Shown here: in pieces, positions 43,184 through 52,634 of the stretch
How the letters are laid out: every line of letters begins with the position of its first letter
How positions within the stretch are numbered: position 1 is the first letter of the stretch
Assembly (NCBI GenBank): GCA_029552245.1
Contig: JAKPDW010000084.1
Span: 124,001-188,000 of the forward strand
Length of the DNA stretch: 64,000 bases
Direction: 5' to 3'
From: Deltaproteobacteria bacterium
GTDB taxonomy: Bacteria; Desulfobacterota; Desulfomonilia; UBA1062
The notes under the pieces: generated by a model
What the model was told of the DNA's origin: nothing
What the model saw: only the letters and a program-made list of their open reading frames with translations
Database searches by the model: none
Program-made: the position numbers and the translations under genes

Positions 43184-45577
43184 ATGTCCTGTACTGCAAG
43201 GAACAAGGTGCTCAGAGACGAGACGTGCATCAAGTCGCTCGGGAGGGTTGCGGACAAGAGGACGGTGCGTGAAGGTCTCACCATATGCCTGGAGCGCGCC
43301 AGGATCATGACCGACGTGTTCAGGAAAACCGAGGGGGAGCCCATGTGTATCCGCAGGGCGAAGGCCCTTGCCGCGGTCCTGGACACCATGACCCTCTTCA
43401 CGAGGCCGGGGGAGCTGATCGTCGGGTGCTACGCGAGCAGCGACAAGGGTCTTCCCACGTACCCCGAGCTCTACTGGCGCTGGCTCGAGAAGGCGGTGAC
43501 GAAGCTTCCCGACTATGCCGCCATGCTCGACGAGGAGGGGAGGAAGGAACTCTTCGAGATCCACGAGTACTGGAAGCCCTTCTCGATCCACGGCAGGGAA
43601 CGCGACTACATACCGCCCGGCAGGGCGTGGAGGATCGGTGACTTCATCACCGGGGGCTGGATGTGGCAGTGGGAGATATCGACGCCGAACTACGAGAAGA
43701 TCCTCTCCGTTGGTCTTGACGGCATCGTCTCCGAGATCGACAGGATCCTGGAGAGGTTCCTCTCGGACGTCTCCCTGCCGACGGAAAGACGCATGCGGGC
43801 CCTGGACGAGCTGAGGGCGATGAAGATAGCCACGGAGGCCGCCGCGCGGTGGGGCAGGCGGTACGCCTCCATGCTCCAGGAGCACAAGAAGTCGGTGACC
43901 GACCCCGAGAGGGTCCGAGAGCTCGAACGGATGATCGAGGTCTGCCGCCAGGTACCCGCCGGGCCTGCGAGGAACCTGCACGAGGCGCTCCAGTTCTTCA
44001 TCTTCATCACGTTCATCGTCAACTACATAGACCAGCCGCAGGTGGGCAACGGCATCCGGTTCGACAAGGTCATGGGCCCGTTCTTGGAGAAGGACCTCCA
44101 GGACGGGGCCCTCGACAGGGCGAGGGCGAAGGAGCTCGTCGAGGCGGTCTGGGTGAAGATGCAGGAGGGGGGGTACGTGCAGCCTCCGCAATGGGTGAAC
44201 AACGGCGGCGGAGGGCTCGGCTTCCAGACCATCACCCTGGGCGGCACGGACGAGCTGGGAAACGACATCACCAACGAGATGACCTATCTCGCCCTCGAGG
44301 TCACCGGGGAGCTGCAGACCATAGCGCCCCAGATCGCCGTGCGCATCCATGACGGGACCCCGGCGGGGCTCTACCGTGCAATCCTCAAGTGCGCACGGAC
44401 GGGGTGCGCCCAGCCCGCCGTGTTCAACGACAAGGTGAACGTGCCGAGGCTCGTGGAGCTCGGCTGCCCCCTGGAGGAGGCGAGGCTCTACTCGATCAAC
44501 AACTGCATGCAGCCCGTCATCCCGGGCAAGAACTGCCACTACCGCGCCGGCCACAGCGGCGGTCTCGTTCTCCCCATGTGCCTGAACCTGGCGCTCGACG
44601 AGGGGAGGTTCAACGGCAAGGTCGTCGGCGCCCCGACGCCGCCCGTCTCCTCCATGAGGAGCTTCGAGGACGTGTGGAGGGCCTTCTCGGCCCAGGTGGA
44701 GTTCGCCGCGGAGACCCTGGGCATCATATCCAACATCGCGGACGTGCTCATGAAGGAGTACATCCCGAGGCCGTTCCTCTCGGCCGTCCTGGACGGGAAC
44801 ATAGAGCACGGCAGGGACATGCGCGACTGGGAATACCTCGGCCTCAGGCACCACCTGGTCTTCGGGTGCAACAACGCGGCCGACGGGCTCGCCGCGATCA
44901 AGAAACTCGTCTTCGAGGAGGGGAAACTGACCCTCGAGGAGTTCGTGGAGGCTGTCCGGAACAATTACGAGGGGAAGCACGAGAGGGTGCGCCTCATGAT
45001 CGAGCGCGACGCCCCGAAGTTCGGCAACGACGACGACTACGTGGATCTCATCAGCAGGGATATCATGCGCCTGGTGCGCGCCCAGTGCGATAGGTGGACG
45101 GACATCTACGGCAAGCCGTACATCCTCGACGGCACCACGGCATCCGCGCCCATCGGCGCCGGCATGATCCTGCCCGCGACCTTCGACGGACGGAAGGCAG
45201 GGGAACCCTTCCACGACGGCAGCATATCGCCCGTCCAGGGCAGGGACACCTCGGGCCCGACCGCAACCATACGATCCGTCGCCAAGGTGAAGCCGCTCGA
45301 GACGGGCAACTTCCTGCTCAACCAGAAGTTCATGCCGGCATTCTTCGACCCGGAGCACTACGATGTCATGGAGGGCTACCTGAAGACGCTCAAGGACCTG
45401 GGCATCCACCACGTCCAGTTCAACTGCGTCGACGCGAGGACGCTCATCGATGCGAGGGAGAACCCGGAAAAGTACCGCGATCTCATCGTGCGTGTCGCCG
45501 GCTACTCCGCGTACTTCATCGACCTCGACAGGGCCATGCAGGACGAGATCATCAGGCGCACCGAGCAGGCGTTCTGA
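43184..45577 (+). CDS. Glycyl radical enzyme of unassigned specificity
   Basis: A 797-residue pyruvate formate-lyase-like protein. The glycyl radical loop VRVAGYSAYF sits at the C-terminus with Gly 773, 25 residues from the end. The thiyl Cys is 441 in INNCMQPVIPG. Here CMQP replaces the GCVE of eliminases and several decarboxylases (diol, choline, isethionate, hydroxyproline), so the usual general-base Glu is Gln. CxxP loops without Glu are closer to pyruvate formate-lyase and, from memory, the X-succinate synthases. The small subunits of benzylsuccinate synthase are absent. It is controlled by a sigma-54 promoter and followed by its activase; the substrate is unknown. Confidence 0.9.
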   Translation: MSCTARNKVLRDETCIKSLGRVADKRTVREGLTICLERARIMTDVFRKTEGEPMCIRRAKALAAVLDTMTLFTRPGELIVGCYASSDKGLPTYPELYWRWLEKAVTKLPDYAAMLDEEGRKELFEIHEYWKPFSIHGRERDYIPPGRAWRIGDFITGGWMWQWEISTPNYEKILSVGLDGIVSEIDRILERFLSDVSLPTERRMRALDELRAMKIATEAAARWGRRYASMLQEHKKSVTDPERVRELERMIEVCRQVPAGPARNLHEALQFFIFITFIVNYIDQPQVGNGIRFDKVMGPFLEKDLQDGALDRARAKELVEAVWVKMQEGGYVQPPQWVNNGGGGLGFQTITLGGTDELGNDITNEMTYLALEVTGELQTIAPQIAVRIHDGTPAGLYRAILKCARTGCAQPAVFNDKVNVPRLVELGCPLEEARLYSINNCMQPVIPGKNCHYRAGHSGGLVLPMCLNLALDEGRFNGKVVGAPTPPVSSMRSFEDVWRAFSAQVEFAAETLGIISNIADVLMKEYIPRPFLSAVLDGNIEHGRDMRDWEYLGLRHHLVFGCNNAADGLAAIKKLVFEEGKLTLEEFVEAVRNNYEGKHERVRLMIERDAPKFGNDDDYVDLISRDIMRLVRAQCDRWTDIYGKPYILDGTTASAPIGAGMILPATFDGRKAGEPFHDGSISPVQGRDTSGPTATIRSVAKVKPLETGNFLLNQKFMPAFFDPEHYDVMEGYLKTLKDLGIHHVQFNCVDARTLIDARENPEKYRDLIVRVAGYSAYFIDLDRAMQDEIIRRTEQAF

Positions 45578-45619
45578 AGCGACCCGCGCCCGGAGACCGG
45601 GCGCGGGGGAAAGCCGGCC

Positions 45620-46540
45620 ATGGACATGAACCCGCGCGAGGCGAAGGGGACGATTTTCAACATACAGCATTTCAGCATCCACGACGGCCCGGGCATACGC
45701 ACCACCGTCTTCCTCAAGGGCTGTCCCTTGAGGTGCGCCTGGTGCTCCAACCCCGAGTCGATCTCCAGCGCCGTCCAGATACGGGTAACGCCTCATCGGT
45801 GTGAAGGCTGCGGCCGTTGCGTGGCGGCATGCCCGAGGGGGGCCCTGAGCCTGGTGGGCGGCCGCGTGAGGTTCGACCGCAGGGGGTGCGACGATTGCCT
45901 GGTGTGCGTGGACGCGTGCGTCAACGGCTGCATATCGACGGTCGGCACCGTGATAGACGCCCAAAGCCTCGTGGAGAGGCTCGTCAAAGACCGTCCCTTC
46001 TACGAGCACACCGGCGGGGGTGTGACGGTGTCGGGCGGGGAGCCGCTCTCCCAGCCCGCGTTCACCCGTTGTGTGCTCGAGGGGCTCCACCGGCTCGGCA
46101 TAGAGACCGCGCTCGACACGTCCGGATGCTCGCCGTGGGAGGCGTTCGAGGAGGTGCTCCCGCACGTGGACCTCGTGCTGTTCGACATCAAGCACCCGGA
46201 CCCGGCGAGGCATGTGGAGGCCACACATGCCGACAACGCGCTCATCCTGGAGAACCTCCGCAGGCTCGCCGGGCAGGTCGCCATTTGGACCCGGACGCCG
46301 CTGGTCCCCGGGTACAACGACGGCCCCGAGGTCACCGACGAGATCGTCTCGATGGCCCGCGAGGTCGGCGCAAAGCGGTGCTGGTTCCTCCCCCTGCACC
46401 GGTGGGGAGAGCACAAGTACGAGTGCCTCGGCATGCCCAACCCGTATCCGGCGTTCGAGGACGTGTCCCCCGAGATGCTCGAAGCGCTCAGGAGGCGCTA
46501 CCTCCACATGGACGGCTTCGTCCTCATCGAGAAGTCCTGA
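45620..46540 (+). CDS. Glycyl radical enzyme activase (radical SAM)
   Basis: A 306-residue activase installing the glycyl radical on the enzyme encoded 42 bases upstream. IFNIQHFSIHDGPGIRTTVFLKGCPLRCAWCSNPES carries the CX3CX2C motif (about 35-42). The inserted ferredoxin-like domain has two [4Fe-4S] motifs: CEGCGRCVAAC and CDDCLVCVDAC (about 61-100). The VSGGEPL and DTSGC SAM/substrate loops follow. The two-cluster insert is shared by activases of dehydratases, decarboxylases and succinate synthases but not of pyruvate formate-lyase, and so argues against simple PFL. Confidence 0.95.
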   Translation: MDMNPREAKGTIFNIQHFSIHDGPGIRTTVFLKGCPLRCAWCSNPESISSAVQIRVTPHRCEGCGRCVAACPRGALSLVGGRVRFDRRGCDDCLVCVDACVNGCISTVGTVIDAQSLVERLVKDRPFYEHTGGGVTVSGGEPLSQPAFTRCVLEGLHRLGIETALDTSGCSPWEAFEEVLPHVDLVLFDIKHPDPARHVEATHADNALILENLRRLAGQVAIWTRTPLVPGYNDGPEVTDEIVSMAREVGAKRCWFLPLHRWGEHKYECLGMPNPYPAFEDVSPEMLEALRRRYLHMDGFVLIEKS

Positions 46541-47092
46541 GGCCGCCCGTTGTTCATGCGGGGCGCAGGGATACCCCCGGGAATCGCGGTTCATGCACGG
46601 CCGCCCAGGGGTGTCCCCCGTGTCGTGGGCCTCGTGACTCCCGCGCTCTGCCGGCAAGGGCCGACGCACCGTCTTCCTCGGGGCGCCAAGGGCCGAGCCC
46701 GAGCCCCGCTCCGGCCGGAGACACCCATCGGATAGGCTGGTCACCGTTTCTTGAAGGGATCGACACGTGCATGGGCGAGAGCGTCTTCCCGGCTTGGCGT
46801 GGGGGCTCGAAGATGCTCATGCCCGACGGGCTCGCGCATGCACGGGCCTCGGGGGTGATCGCAGCTCGAACCCGCCCAAGATGCGTCCGCCTGCCCGGTC
46901 GCGTACCGATCACCCGCCCGTCACAGAGGGATTGTATCATCGAGGCTGCCGACCCTGGATGCAAACCTCGCCGCCTCCGGTCACCCCCGGCACGTCCCCG
47001 CCCGCGCCCGGGTCGCCACGCCGGCTTTACCGAGTCGCCCCCATGGTGTATGACACGTGAGTCTGTCATCACGTTCACCAAGGGGGTATGCC
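46541..47092. other. Intergenic gap, nothing seen
   Basis: About 550 bases between the activase and the sensor gene. No terminator, promoter or gene is supported. Confidence 0.4.
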
Positions 47093-48112
47093 GTGAGCGA
47101 GAAGGGCCAGGGGAGACACCTCGCCTACGGGATCGCCAGCCTCTGCCTGTATGCGGCGTGCGTCGTCGCCTACGCGGTGTGGGCGAACCACGAGCGGGTC
47201 ACACAATTCCAGGGGGAGATCGACAGGCGTCTTCTCATGGCGGCCCGGGGCCTGAAGTACATGCTCGCGCCCGACTTCCACGACAGGGCCGTGGATGCGG
47301 GATCGATTCCCTTCGACGAGGAGCTGCGCAACCGGAGGGCGGTCAACGGCTTCTGCCGCGACGCCGACTTCAAGTGGATCTACACGCTCGTCGAGAAAGA
47401 CGGCAGGTTCTTCTTCGCGGCGCCGACGGTGAGCGAGGAGGAGGCGAGGCAGAGGCGTTCCTGGTACTTCTACCCCTATGAGGACATCCCCCGCGAGTTC
47501 GTCGAGGCGTACGCGAGCGGCAAGGTCGCATACGTGAACTACTCGGACCGGTGGGGTACCTTCAGGTCCGTGGCCGTGCCCGAGACCTCCCCCGGCAAGA
47601 GGCGCTACCTCGCCTGCGCGGACTACGAGATGAGCCGCATCGCGGCCATCGAGCGCGCCACCCTCGTCGAATCCGCCCTCACGGCGGTGTTCTTCTTCCT
47701 CTGCTCGCTGCCGTTCGTGTTCGTGTCCTGGAGGTTCTTCGGCCAGACCGCCGCCCGCCTGAGGGTCATGAACGAGGAGATCGCCCGCCACAGGGATCGT
47801 CTCGAGGAGCTGGTGCACGTGAGGACCATGGAGCTCGAGGAGGCGAACGAAAGGCTCAAGCACGAGCTTGGCGAGCGCAAGAGGGCGGAGGAGTCGCTCT
47901 CCGTCCAGAAACGCGAGCTCGAGGACGCGCTCGCGCAGGTGAGGGTGTTGAGCGGGCTCATCCCCATCTGCTCCTCGTGCAAGAAGATCCGGGACGACAA
48001 GGGATACTGGAACCAGATCGAGCGCTACATCCAGGAGCACTCCGACGCACAGTTCTCGCACAGCATCTGCCCGGAGTGCCTCAGGCGCCTCTATCCGGAC
48101 ATCAAGACGTGA
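47093..48112 (+). CDS. Membrane sensor protein with C-terminal CxxC module, no kinase domain
   Basis: A 339-residue protein: one membrane helix (about 10-30), an outside sensory region of about 150 residues (with FKWIYTLVEKDGRFFF), a second helix (about 190-210), a coiled coil (about 220-285, EELVHVRTMELEEANERLKHELGERKRAEESL) and a C-terminal module GLIPICSSCKKIRDDKGYWNQIERYIQ ... ICPECLRRLYPD. That module, with CSSC and CPEC, ends many signalling proteins of deltaproteobacteria in place of a kinase; its role is not established. The GTG start has AAGGGGG upstream. A radical SAM gene follows 70 bases later. Confidence 0.82.
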   Translation: MSEKGQGRHLAYGIASLCLYAACVVAYAVWANHERVTQFQGEIDRRLLMAARGLKYMLAPDFHDRAVDAGSIPFDEELRNRRAVNGFCRDADFKWIYTLVEKDGRFFFAAPTVSEEEARQRRSWYFYPYEDIPREFVEAYASGKVAYVNYSDRWGTFRSVAVPETSPGKRRYLACADYEMSRIAAIERATLVESALTAVFFFLCSLPFVFVSWRFFGQTAARLRVMNEEIARHRDRLEELVHVRTMELEEANERLKHELGERKRAEESLSVQKRELEDALAQVRVLSGLIPICSSCKKIRDDKGYWNQIERYIQEHSDAQFSHSICPECLRRLYPDIKT

Positions 48113-48182
48113 CGTGCATGAGGGTTCGATACAGGTATCCCGTCTACGGCGCAGGTCAAACCCCGGCCGGGGGGCAAGGGCG

Positions 48183-50051
48183 ATGAGGGTCGCGCTCGTC
48201 CAGCTTCCTCTCCAGTCGCACGACTACGCCTACTCCCTCGAGAACGTCCCGCTCGCATCCGGTTACCTCGCCTCTCGGCTGGCAAGGTGCGGCGCAGCGA
48301 AGATCCATGTGGAGATCTGTCCCATGGAGGTCGCGAACCTCGGGGGGGATGCCGCCATAGAGGAATGGATCGTCCAGACGCGGCCTGACGTGGTGGGCAT
48401 GAGTTGTTCCGTGTGGAACGTCGAGCGCTCCCTGCATATCTGCGCGAGGACGGCGAGGCGCTTGGGCGGCGTCACCTTCGTGATGGGGGGGCCTGAGGTG
48501 GCCGTCGACAACCACCTCCTCCTTCGCCACGAGGCCTTCTCCCTGGGAGTGACAGGGGAGGGCGAGGATACCTTCCTGGAACTCGTGGAGTCTCTCCGCG
48601 AGGGGGCCGAGGTGCCGGGCGGGATCCCCGGGCTCCTTGCGAAGCGGGAGGGACGCATCCAGTGGACCGGCCCCAGGCCTTTGGTGGGGAGGCTCGACGA
48701 CATAGCCTCTCCGTACCTCTCGGGGCTCCTCCAGGTATCGTTCGCAGGCACGATGCTCATGGAGACCCTCAGGGGGTGCCCCATGCGCTGCACGTACTGC
48801 CACTACCACAAGAGCGCGCCCTTCGTCCGCGCCTTCTCCCTCGAGAGGGTGGCAAGGGAGGTGGCCTGGGGGAGAGAGAGGGGTGTGGGCGAGATCACGC
48901 TGGTGGACCCGTGCTTCGCGAAGAGGCCGGGGGTGTTGGAACTGCTCGAGGCCGTGGTCCGGGAGGGGTCGGACGAGCTTGCCCTGAGCCTGGAGCTCAA
49001 CGCCGAGGACGTGAGTCCAGGCCTCGTGGACGCCCTCGCGAAAGCCCGCCTCGTTCACGTGGAGGTCGGGCTCCAGAGCGTGAACGAGGCGACGCTCGCC
49101 ACCGTGGGCCGCAAGTTCGACAGGGACGCCTTCACCAGGGGTGTCAGGGCCCTCAGGTCGGCCCGTGCGAAGGTGACCACGGACGTCATGGTGGGCCTGC
49201 CGGGCGACGGCCCGGGCGACGTGATGCGAGCCGTGCGTTTCGTGCTCGACAACGGCCTGTGCGACGAGTTGGCCATGCACCCCTTGTGCGTGCTGCCGGG
49301 CACGGTGCTCAGGTCTCAGGCCGAGGCGCTCGGCATCGAGTACATGGAGGATCCGCCCTACCTTCTGACGCGCACCCCGACCATGAGCGCCGCGGACGTG
49401 CGAGAGGTGATCTCGTGGTGCGAGGACGCGCTGTGCACCGATCTCTTCCCCGTGGAGATGCCGCTCATGGCGGGCGGCGCCCCCGTGCGAGGGGACAGGC
49501 GGGGGTGTTTCGTGCAGAGGATCGTGCTCGCCGGCGCGGGAGAGGGGGTGACCTGCGAGCCATCGCGCATAGGCCAGGCCCTGTGCATCGAGCTGAGAGA
49601 GGCTGCTTGGCTCGAGCGGGAAGACCTCTCCTGCTCGCTGAAAACCCTGCTCTCCGAGAACCCCTACACCCTGGTGAGCTGGATCGTGCCCGAGCGCCTG
49701 TTCGTGCCGGGGAAGACCCTGGAACGGATAAAGGCCCTGAGCCACAGGGCGCCTCACCCCATAGACCGGGACTACATGTCCACCTACACGCCCGTGCGTT
49801 CCCTCCAGGTCTTTCTCGAGGTCGAGACGCGACCGGGAGGCCCGTCCTACGTCATGGTGCCGCTCGAGCGCGACCCCTCGCGTCCCCTGTGGGCGGGACT
49901 CCCACGAGACGCAGGCGGCGACGAGGAAGAGAGGGTGCAGGGGATCGTCTCCTCGCTCGTGGGCGAAGGCCTCACCGTGCGCTTCCATGACCTCGAACCC
50001 CGAGAGCCCGGCCCCATCGCCGAGCGGCTCTGCACCCTGGTGGTCGGATGA
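48183..50051 (+). CDS. B12-binding radical SAM protein
   Basis: A 622-residue protein with an N-terminal cobalamin-binding-type domain (MRVALVQLPLQSHDYAYSLE, VVGMSCSVWNVE near 72, FVMGGPEV near 100) and a radical SAM core with RGCPMRCTYCHYHKS (Cys at about 201, 205, 208), LELNAEDVSPGLVDAL and HVEVGLQSVNEATLATVGRKF, followed by a C-terminal extension of about 200 residues (430-622) that I do not recognise. Members of this fold act as methylases, methylthiolases or rearranging enzymes. It is convergent with another radical SAM gene, and both could act in one pathway; that is inference. Confidence 0.87.
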   Translation: MRVALVQLPLQSHDYAYSLENVPLASGYLASRLARCGAAKIHVEICPMEVANLGGDAAIEEWIVQTRPDVVGMSCSVWNVERSLHICARTARRLGGVTFVMGGPEVAVDNHLLLRHEAFSLGVTGEGEDTFLELVESLREGAEVPGGIPGLLAKREGRIQWTGPRPLVGRLDDIASPYLSGLLQVSFAGTMLMETLRGCPMRCTYCHYHKSAPFVRAFSLERVAREVAWGRERGVGEITLVDPCFAKRPGVLELLEAVVREGSDELALSLELNAEDVSPGLVDALAKARLVHVEVGLQSVNEATLATVGRKFDRDAFTRGVRALRSARAKVTTDVMVGLPGDGPGDVMRAVRFVLDNGLCDELAMHPLCVLPGTVLRSQAEALGIEYMEDPPYLLTRTPTMSAADVREVISWCEDALCTDLFPVEMPLMAGGAPVRGDRRGCFVQRIVLAGAGEGVTCEPSRIGQALCIELREAAWLEREDLSCSLKTLLSENPYTLVSWIVPERLFVPGKTLERIKALSHRAPHPIDRDYMSTYTPVRSLQVFLEVETRPGGPSYVMVPLERDPSRPLWAGLPRDAGGDEEERVQGIVSSLVGEGLTVRFHDLEPREPGPIAERLCTLVVG

Positions 50052-50374
50052 GGGCGCAGGCGGCCGTGGGGTGCCAGGACTTAAGTCCGGCTCGGCACGC
50101 TCACCATCGCGGAGAAAACCGCTTGGCACCCCGACATGTGACGCCCGGGCACAGGGCCGGGTCGGTTCGTGGGGGGCGGCGAGCCGGTTGTGCGGGTGTC
50201 AGGCAGGCCCAAGGACCATCCCTGGGGCCTGACCCGGCGGGGGGAGGACCGAGCCGGGCACGACGACGGGCCGACCGGGCTCTTTCCCCGCTCGAGGACG
50301 TATGCTTCCTCGTCCACGACAACCGGGCCCGGTGGGTGCGGTCGGCCGGTGAATGGGCGGCATGAGGAGCGCGG
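50052..50374. other. Convergent gap, no feature seen
   Basis: Between two convergent radical SAM genes. No clear terminator was found. Confidence 0.35.
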
Positions 50375-51832
50375 TCAGTAGTACTCGAGGAGGCCGCTCC
50401 TGATGGACTCCGCCTGGATGATCCTCTTCCAGGCCGCGACCCGCGAAGGGTCCCCGGAGATCCGTGCGGCCCTTTCGTACACGAGGTCCGCCTCCATTGC
50501 GGCCGCGCCCCCGCCAGGGAAGCTCTCGGTGAAGAGCCGGAGCTCACCTGCGTCCAGCGCTGTCGCGCCCAGGCACGTGGCCCTCTCGATGACGAGCGTC
50601 CTGCCGGAAGAGAGGGTGATCTCGGTGAAGGGGTGCAGGTACGAGTGGGTCGGCCGTATCGTGGCCAGGCTGTAGGCGACCTTGACCTCCAAGCCGTCGG
50701 TGTGGATGAGGCCCAGGAGATCGGCGTCGATGCTCATGCGTCTCCCCTTGTTGGAGACATCCCACCGGCGGCCATCTGTCCCGCCGGCGCGTAGAGACTC
50801 CTGGACCGAGGAGAGGACGCGGCCTTCCCCCTCGAGGTGCACGGTGCGGATCAGCCCCGCCTCGGTCACGGTCTCGAAGGGCTTGGCAACGTACCGCGCC
50901 CAGCGCCTCCTCGATGCCCGCGCCTGGAACCTGTGCCTATAGATCGCGCTGCAGTAGTTGACCGGGATCGCCAGGCCCGTGTCCTGTGCGTACGCCAAGA
51001 ACGACAGGGCCGCGAGCTCCGACTCGAGGACCGCTGAGAGCGGTCCGTGGAGGAAGGTGTATCCCCTCTTCGCGAGCCTGTCCTTGTTGAACCTCGTGCA
51101 CCTGATCTGGTGGAGGTTGAGGTGCCTGACGCCGAGGTCTGAAAGCGTCCGGGAGATCTTCTCGAGGGTCTCGAGGTCCTCCGGCACGGCAGGTATCTCG
51201 ACCGTCACCGTTGGGATGATCTTTAGAGCTGTCCGCACGGCCTCGAGGTCGTAGCCCGAGGCCGCGATGTTGAAGCGGATCTCGTCGAGACCCGCGTCCC
51301 TCAGGCGGGAGGCGAGTTCCCTGCTGAGCAGCTTCCCGTTGGTGTACATCCACAGGTACACATCGCCCCCGAGCCTTCGCCTCACGGCCTCTATGAAGGA
51401 GAGGGTCCTCTCGGGGTGCACCAGCGGCTCTCCCCCGCTGATGCTCACGCCCCTGAACCCGAACCGCTCGACGTATTCGGCGTATTCCAGGGGGTCTGAG
51501 AAGGTGAGGGTCGAGGTGCCCGGCATGTCCGCGTCGTCCTGGGGGGCGGGGCAGAAGAAGCACGAGGCGTTGCACAGGTTGTTGACGAAGAGGCACGACC
51601 ACGACCCCTCTCCGCAGAGCGTGCACCCGGGTGAAAGCGGCCCCAGGTGGGGCTTCGAACCCTTGAAGGAGTACGATACGCCCCGGCCGAGCCTTGCCAG
51701 GAGTCCCTTCCTCGTCTCCTCGCTCCTGCGGGCGCCTTCTGCCGAGACCCACGGGATGCCGTCGGATGCGGACCCGAGTTCTTCTGTGTTGAGCCGTACG
51801 ATCGCTTCGTGGTCGAGTTCGGGAACCGTCAT
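50375..51832 (-). CDS. Radical SAM protein with N-terminal Cys cluster
   Basis: A 485-residue radical SAM protein. Before the core, GCTLCGEGSWSCLFVNNLCNASCFFCPAP (about 69-97) contains the CX3CX2C motif (CNASCFFC) preceded by three more cysteines, as in PflA-like proteins with an extra Fe-S or Zn site. VSISGGEPLVHPERTLSFIE and LDEIRFNIAASGYDLE follow in the barrel. The C-terminal 200 residues are not recognised. ATG at 51832 is preferred to GTG at 51847, with GAGGGTG upstream. No substrate clue. Confidence 0.85.
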   Translation of the reverse strand: MTVPELDHEAIVRLNTEELGSASDGIPWVSAEGARRSEETRKGLLARLGRGVSYSFKGSKPHLGPLSPGCTLCGEGSWSCLFVNNLCNASCFFCPAPQDDADMPGTSTLTFSDPLEYAEYVERFGFRGVSISGGEPLVHPERTLSFIEAVRRRLGGDVYLWMYTNGKLLSRELASRLRDAGLDEIRFNIAASGYDLEAVRTALKIIPTVTVEIPAVPEDLETLEKISRTLSDLGVRHLNLHQIRCTRFNKDRLAKRGYTFLHGPLSAVLESELAALSFLAYAQDTGLAIPVNYCSAIYRHRFQARASRRRWARYVAKPFETVTEAGLIRTVHLEGEGRVLSSVQESLRAGGTDGRRWDVSNKGRRMSIDADLLGLIHTDGLEVKVAYSLATIRPTHSYLHPFTEITLSSGRTLVIERATCLGATALDAGELRLFTESFPGGGAAAMEADLVYERAARISGDPSRVAAWKRIIQAESIRSGLLEYY

Positions 51833-52234
51833 GAGAGACACCCTCACATCGGCGTTCCTTCTCGTGTCTTCCGGACACCCCCTATAGGGAAAAAACCGGC
51901 CCTGGTCAACAGGATGCAGCCCTTCAGGGCGCTCCGGCGACGCTCGACCCTGGCCGCGGGAGGAACCGCCCGCTTGTGGGGTTTTCGGCTGCAGGATGTC
52001 TTTGTCAAGACTCCCTCACCCGAAAACGCGAACGGATCCACAGCGTGCCTGGGGCGAGGGGGGTTCCCGCTTCGCCGGGCGCTCGAGAGCCAGGCTCGAC
52101 GTCCCGGGAAAATCCAGTGTGACCCCGGTGTCTCGAGTGCGCCGGTCTTCCTGCCGAAATACCAGTTGAACGAGGCCGGGGACTTCTGGTAGAGGGTCGG
52201 CCGGGAAACACACTGCAACGGGAGATATCTCATC
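51833..52234. other. Divergent gap, no promoter assigned
   Basis: Separates the radical SAM gene from the DUF486 gene. It must hold two promoters, but none stands out. Confidence 0.35.
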
Positions 52235-52576
52235 ATGCCCATCGTGTTCAAGACCACGGCGCTGCTGGTGCTCTCGAACGTCTTCATGACCTTCGCATGG
52301 TACGGGCACCTCAGAAACCTGAGCACGGCCCAGTGGTACGTTGCGGCCATTGCGAGCTGGGGCATCGCCCTGTTCGAGTACATGCTCCAGGTCCCCGCGA
52401 ACCGCATCGGCTTCACCCAGATGAGCCTCCCGCAGCTCAAGGTCCTCCAGGAGGTGGTCACGCTCGGGGTCTTCGTGCCGTTCTCGATGTTCTACATGCG
52501 CCAGCCCCTGAAGCTCGACTACCTGTGGGCGGGCCTGTGCCTGGTGGGCGCCGTGTACTTCATCTTCAGGAACTAG
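52235..52576 (+). CDS. DUF486 (DMT-superfamily) small membrane protein
   Basis: A 113-residue four-helix protein of the DUF486/COG3169 family, related to small drug/metabolite transporters. Family features are FMTFAWYGHL near residue 18-27, EYMLQVPANRIG near 48 and LKVLQEVVTLGVFVPFS near 68. No function has been shown that I know of. It is a single-gene unit between a divergent radical SAM gene and the convergent yihY-like gene. Confidence 0.93.
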   Translation: MPIVFKTTALLVLSNVFMTFAWYGHLRNLSTAQWYVAAIASWGIALFEYMLQVPANRIGFTQMSLPQLKVLQEVVTLGVFVPFSMFYMRQPLKLDYLWAGLCLVGAVYFIFRN

Positions 52577-52634
52577 TCGAACCGGGCCGTCCTGTGCGCA
52601 TGCGCGCGAGTGTGGAAGGACGGCCGTCCACCCC

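Noticed and set aside
42710-46744. 1344-codon minus-strand frame
   Set aside because: Antisense to the glycyl radical enzyme and activase, both with complete motifs.
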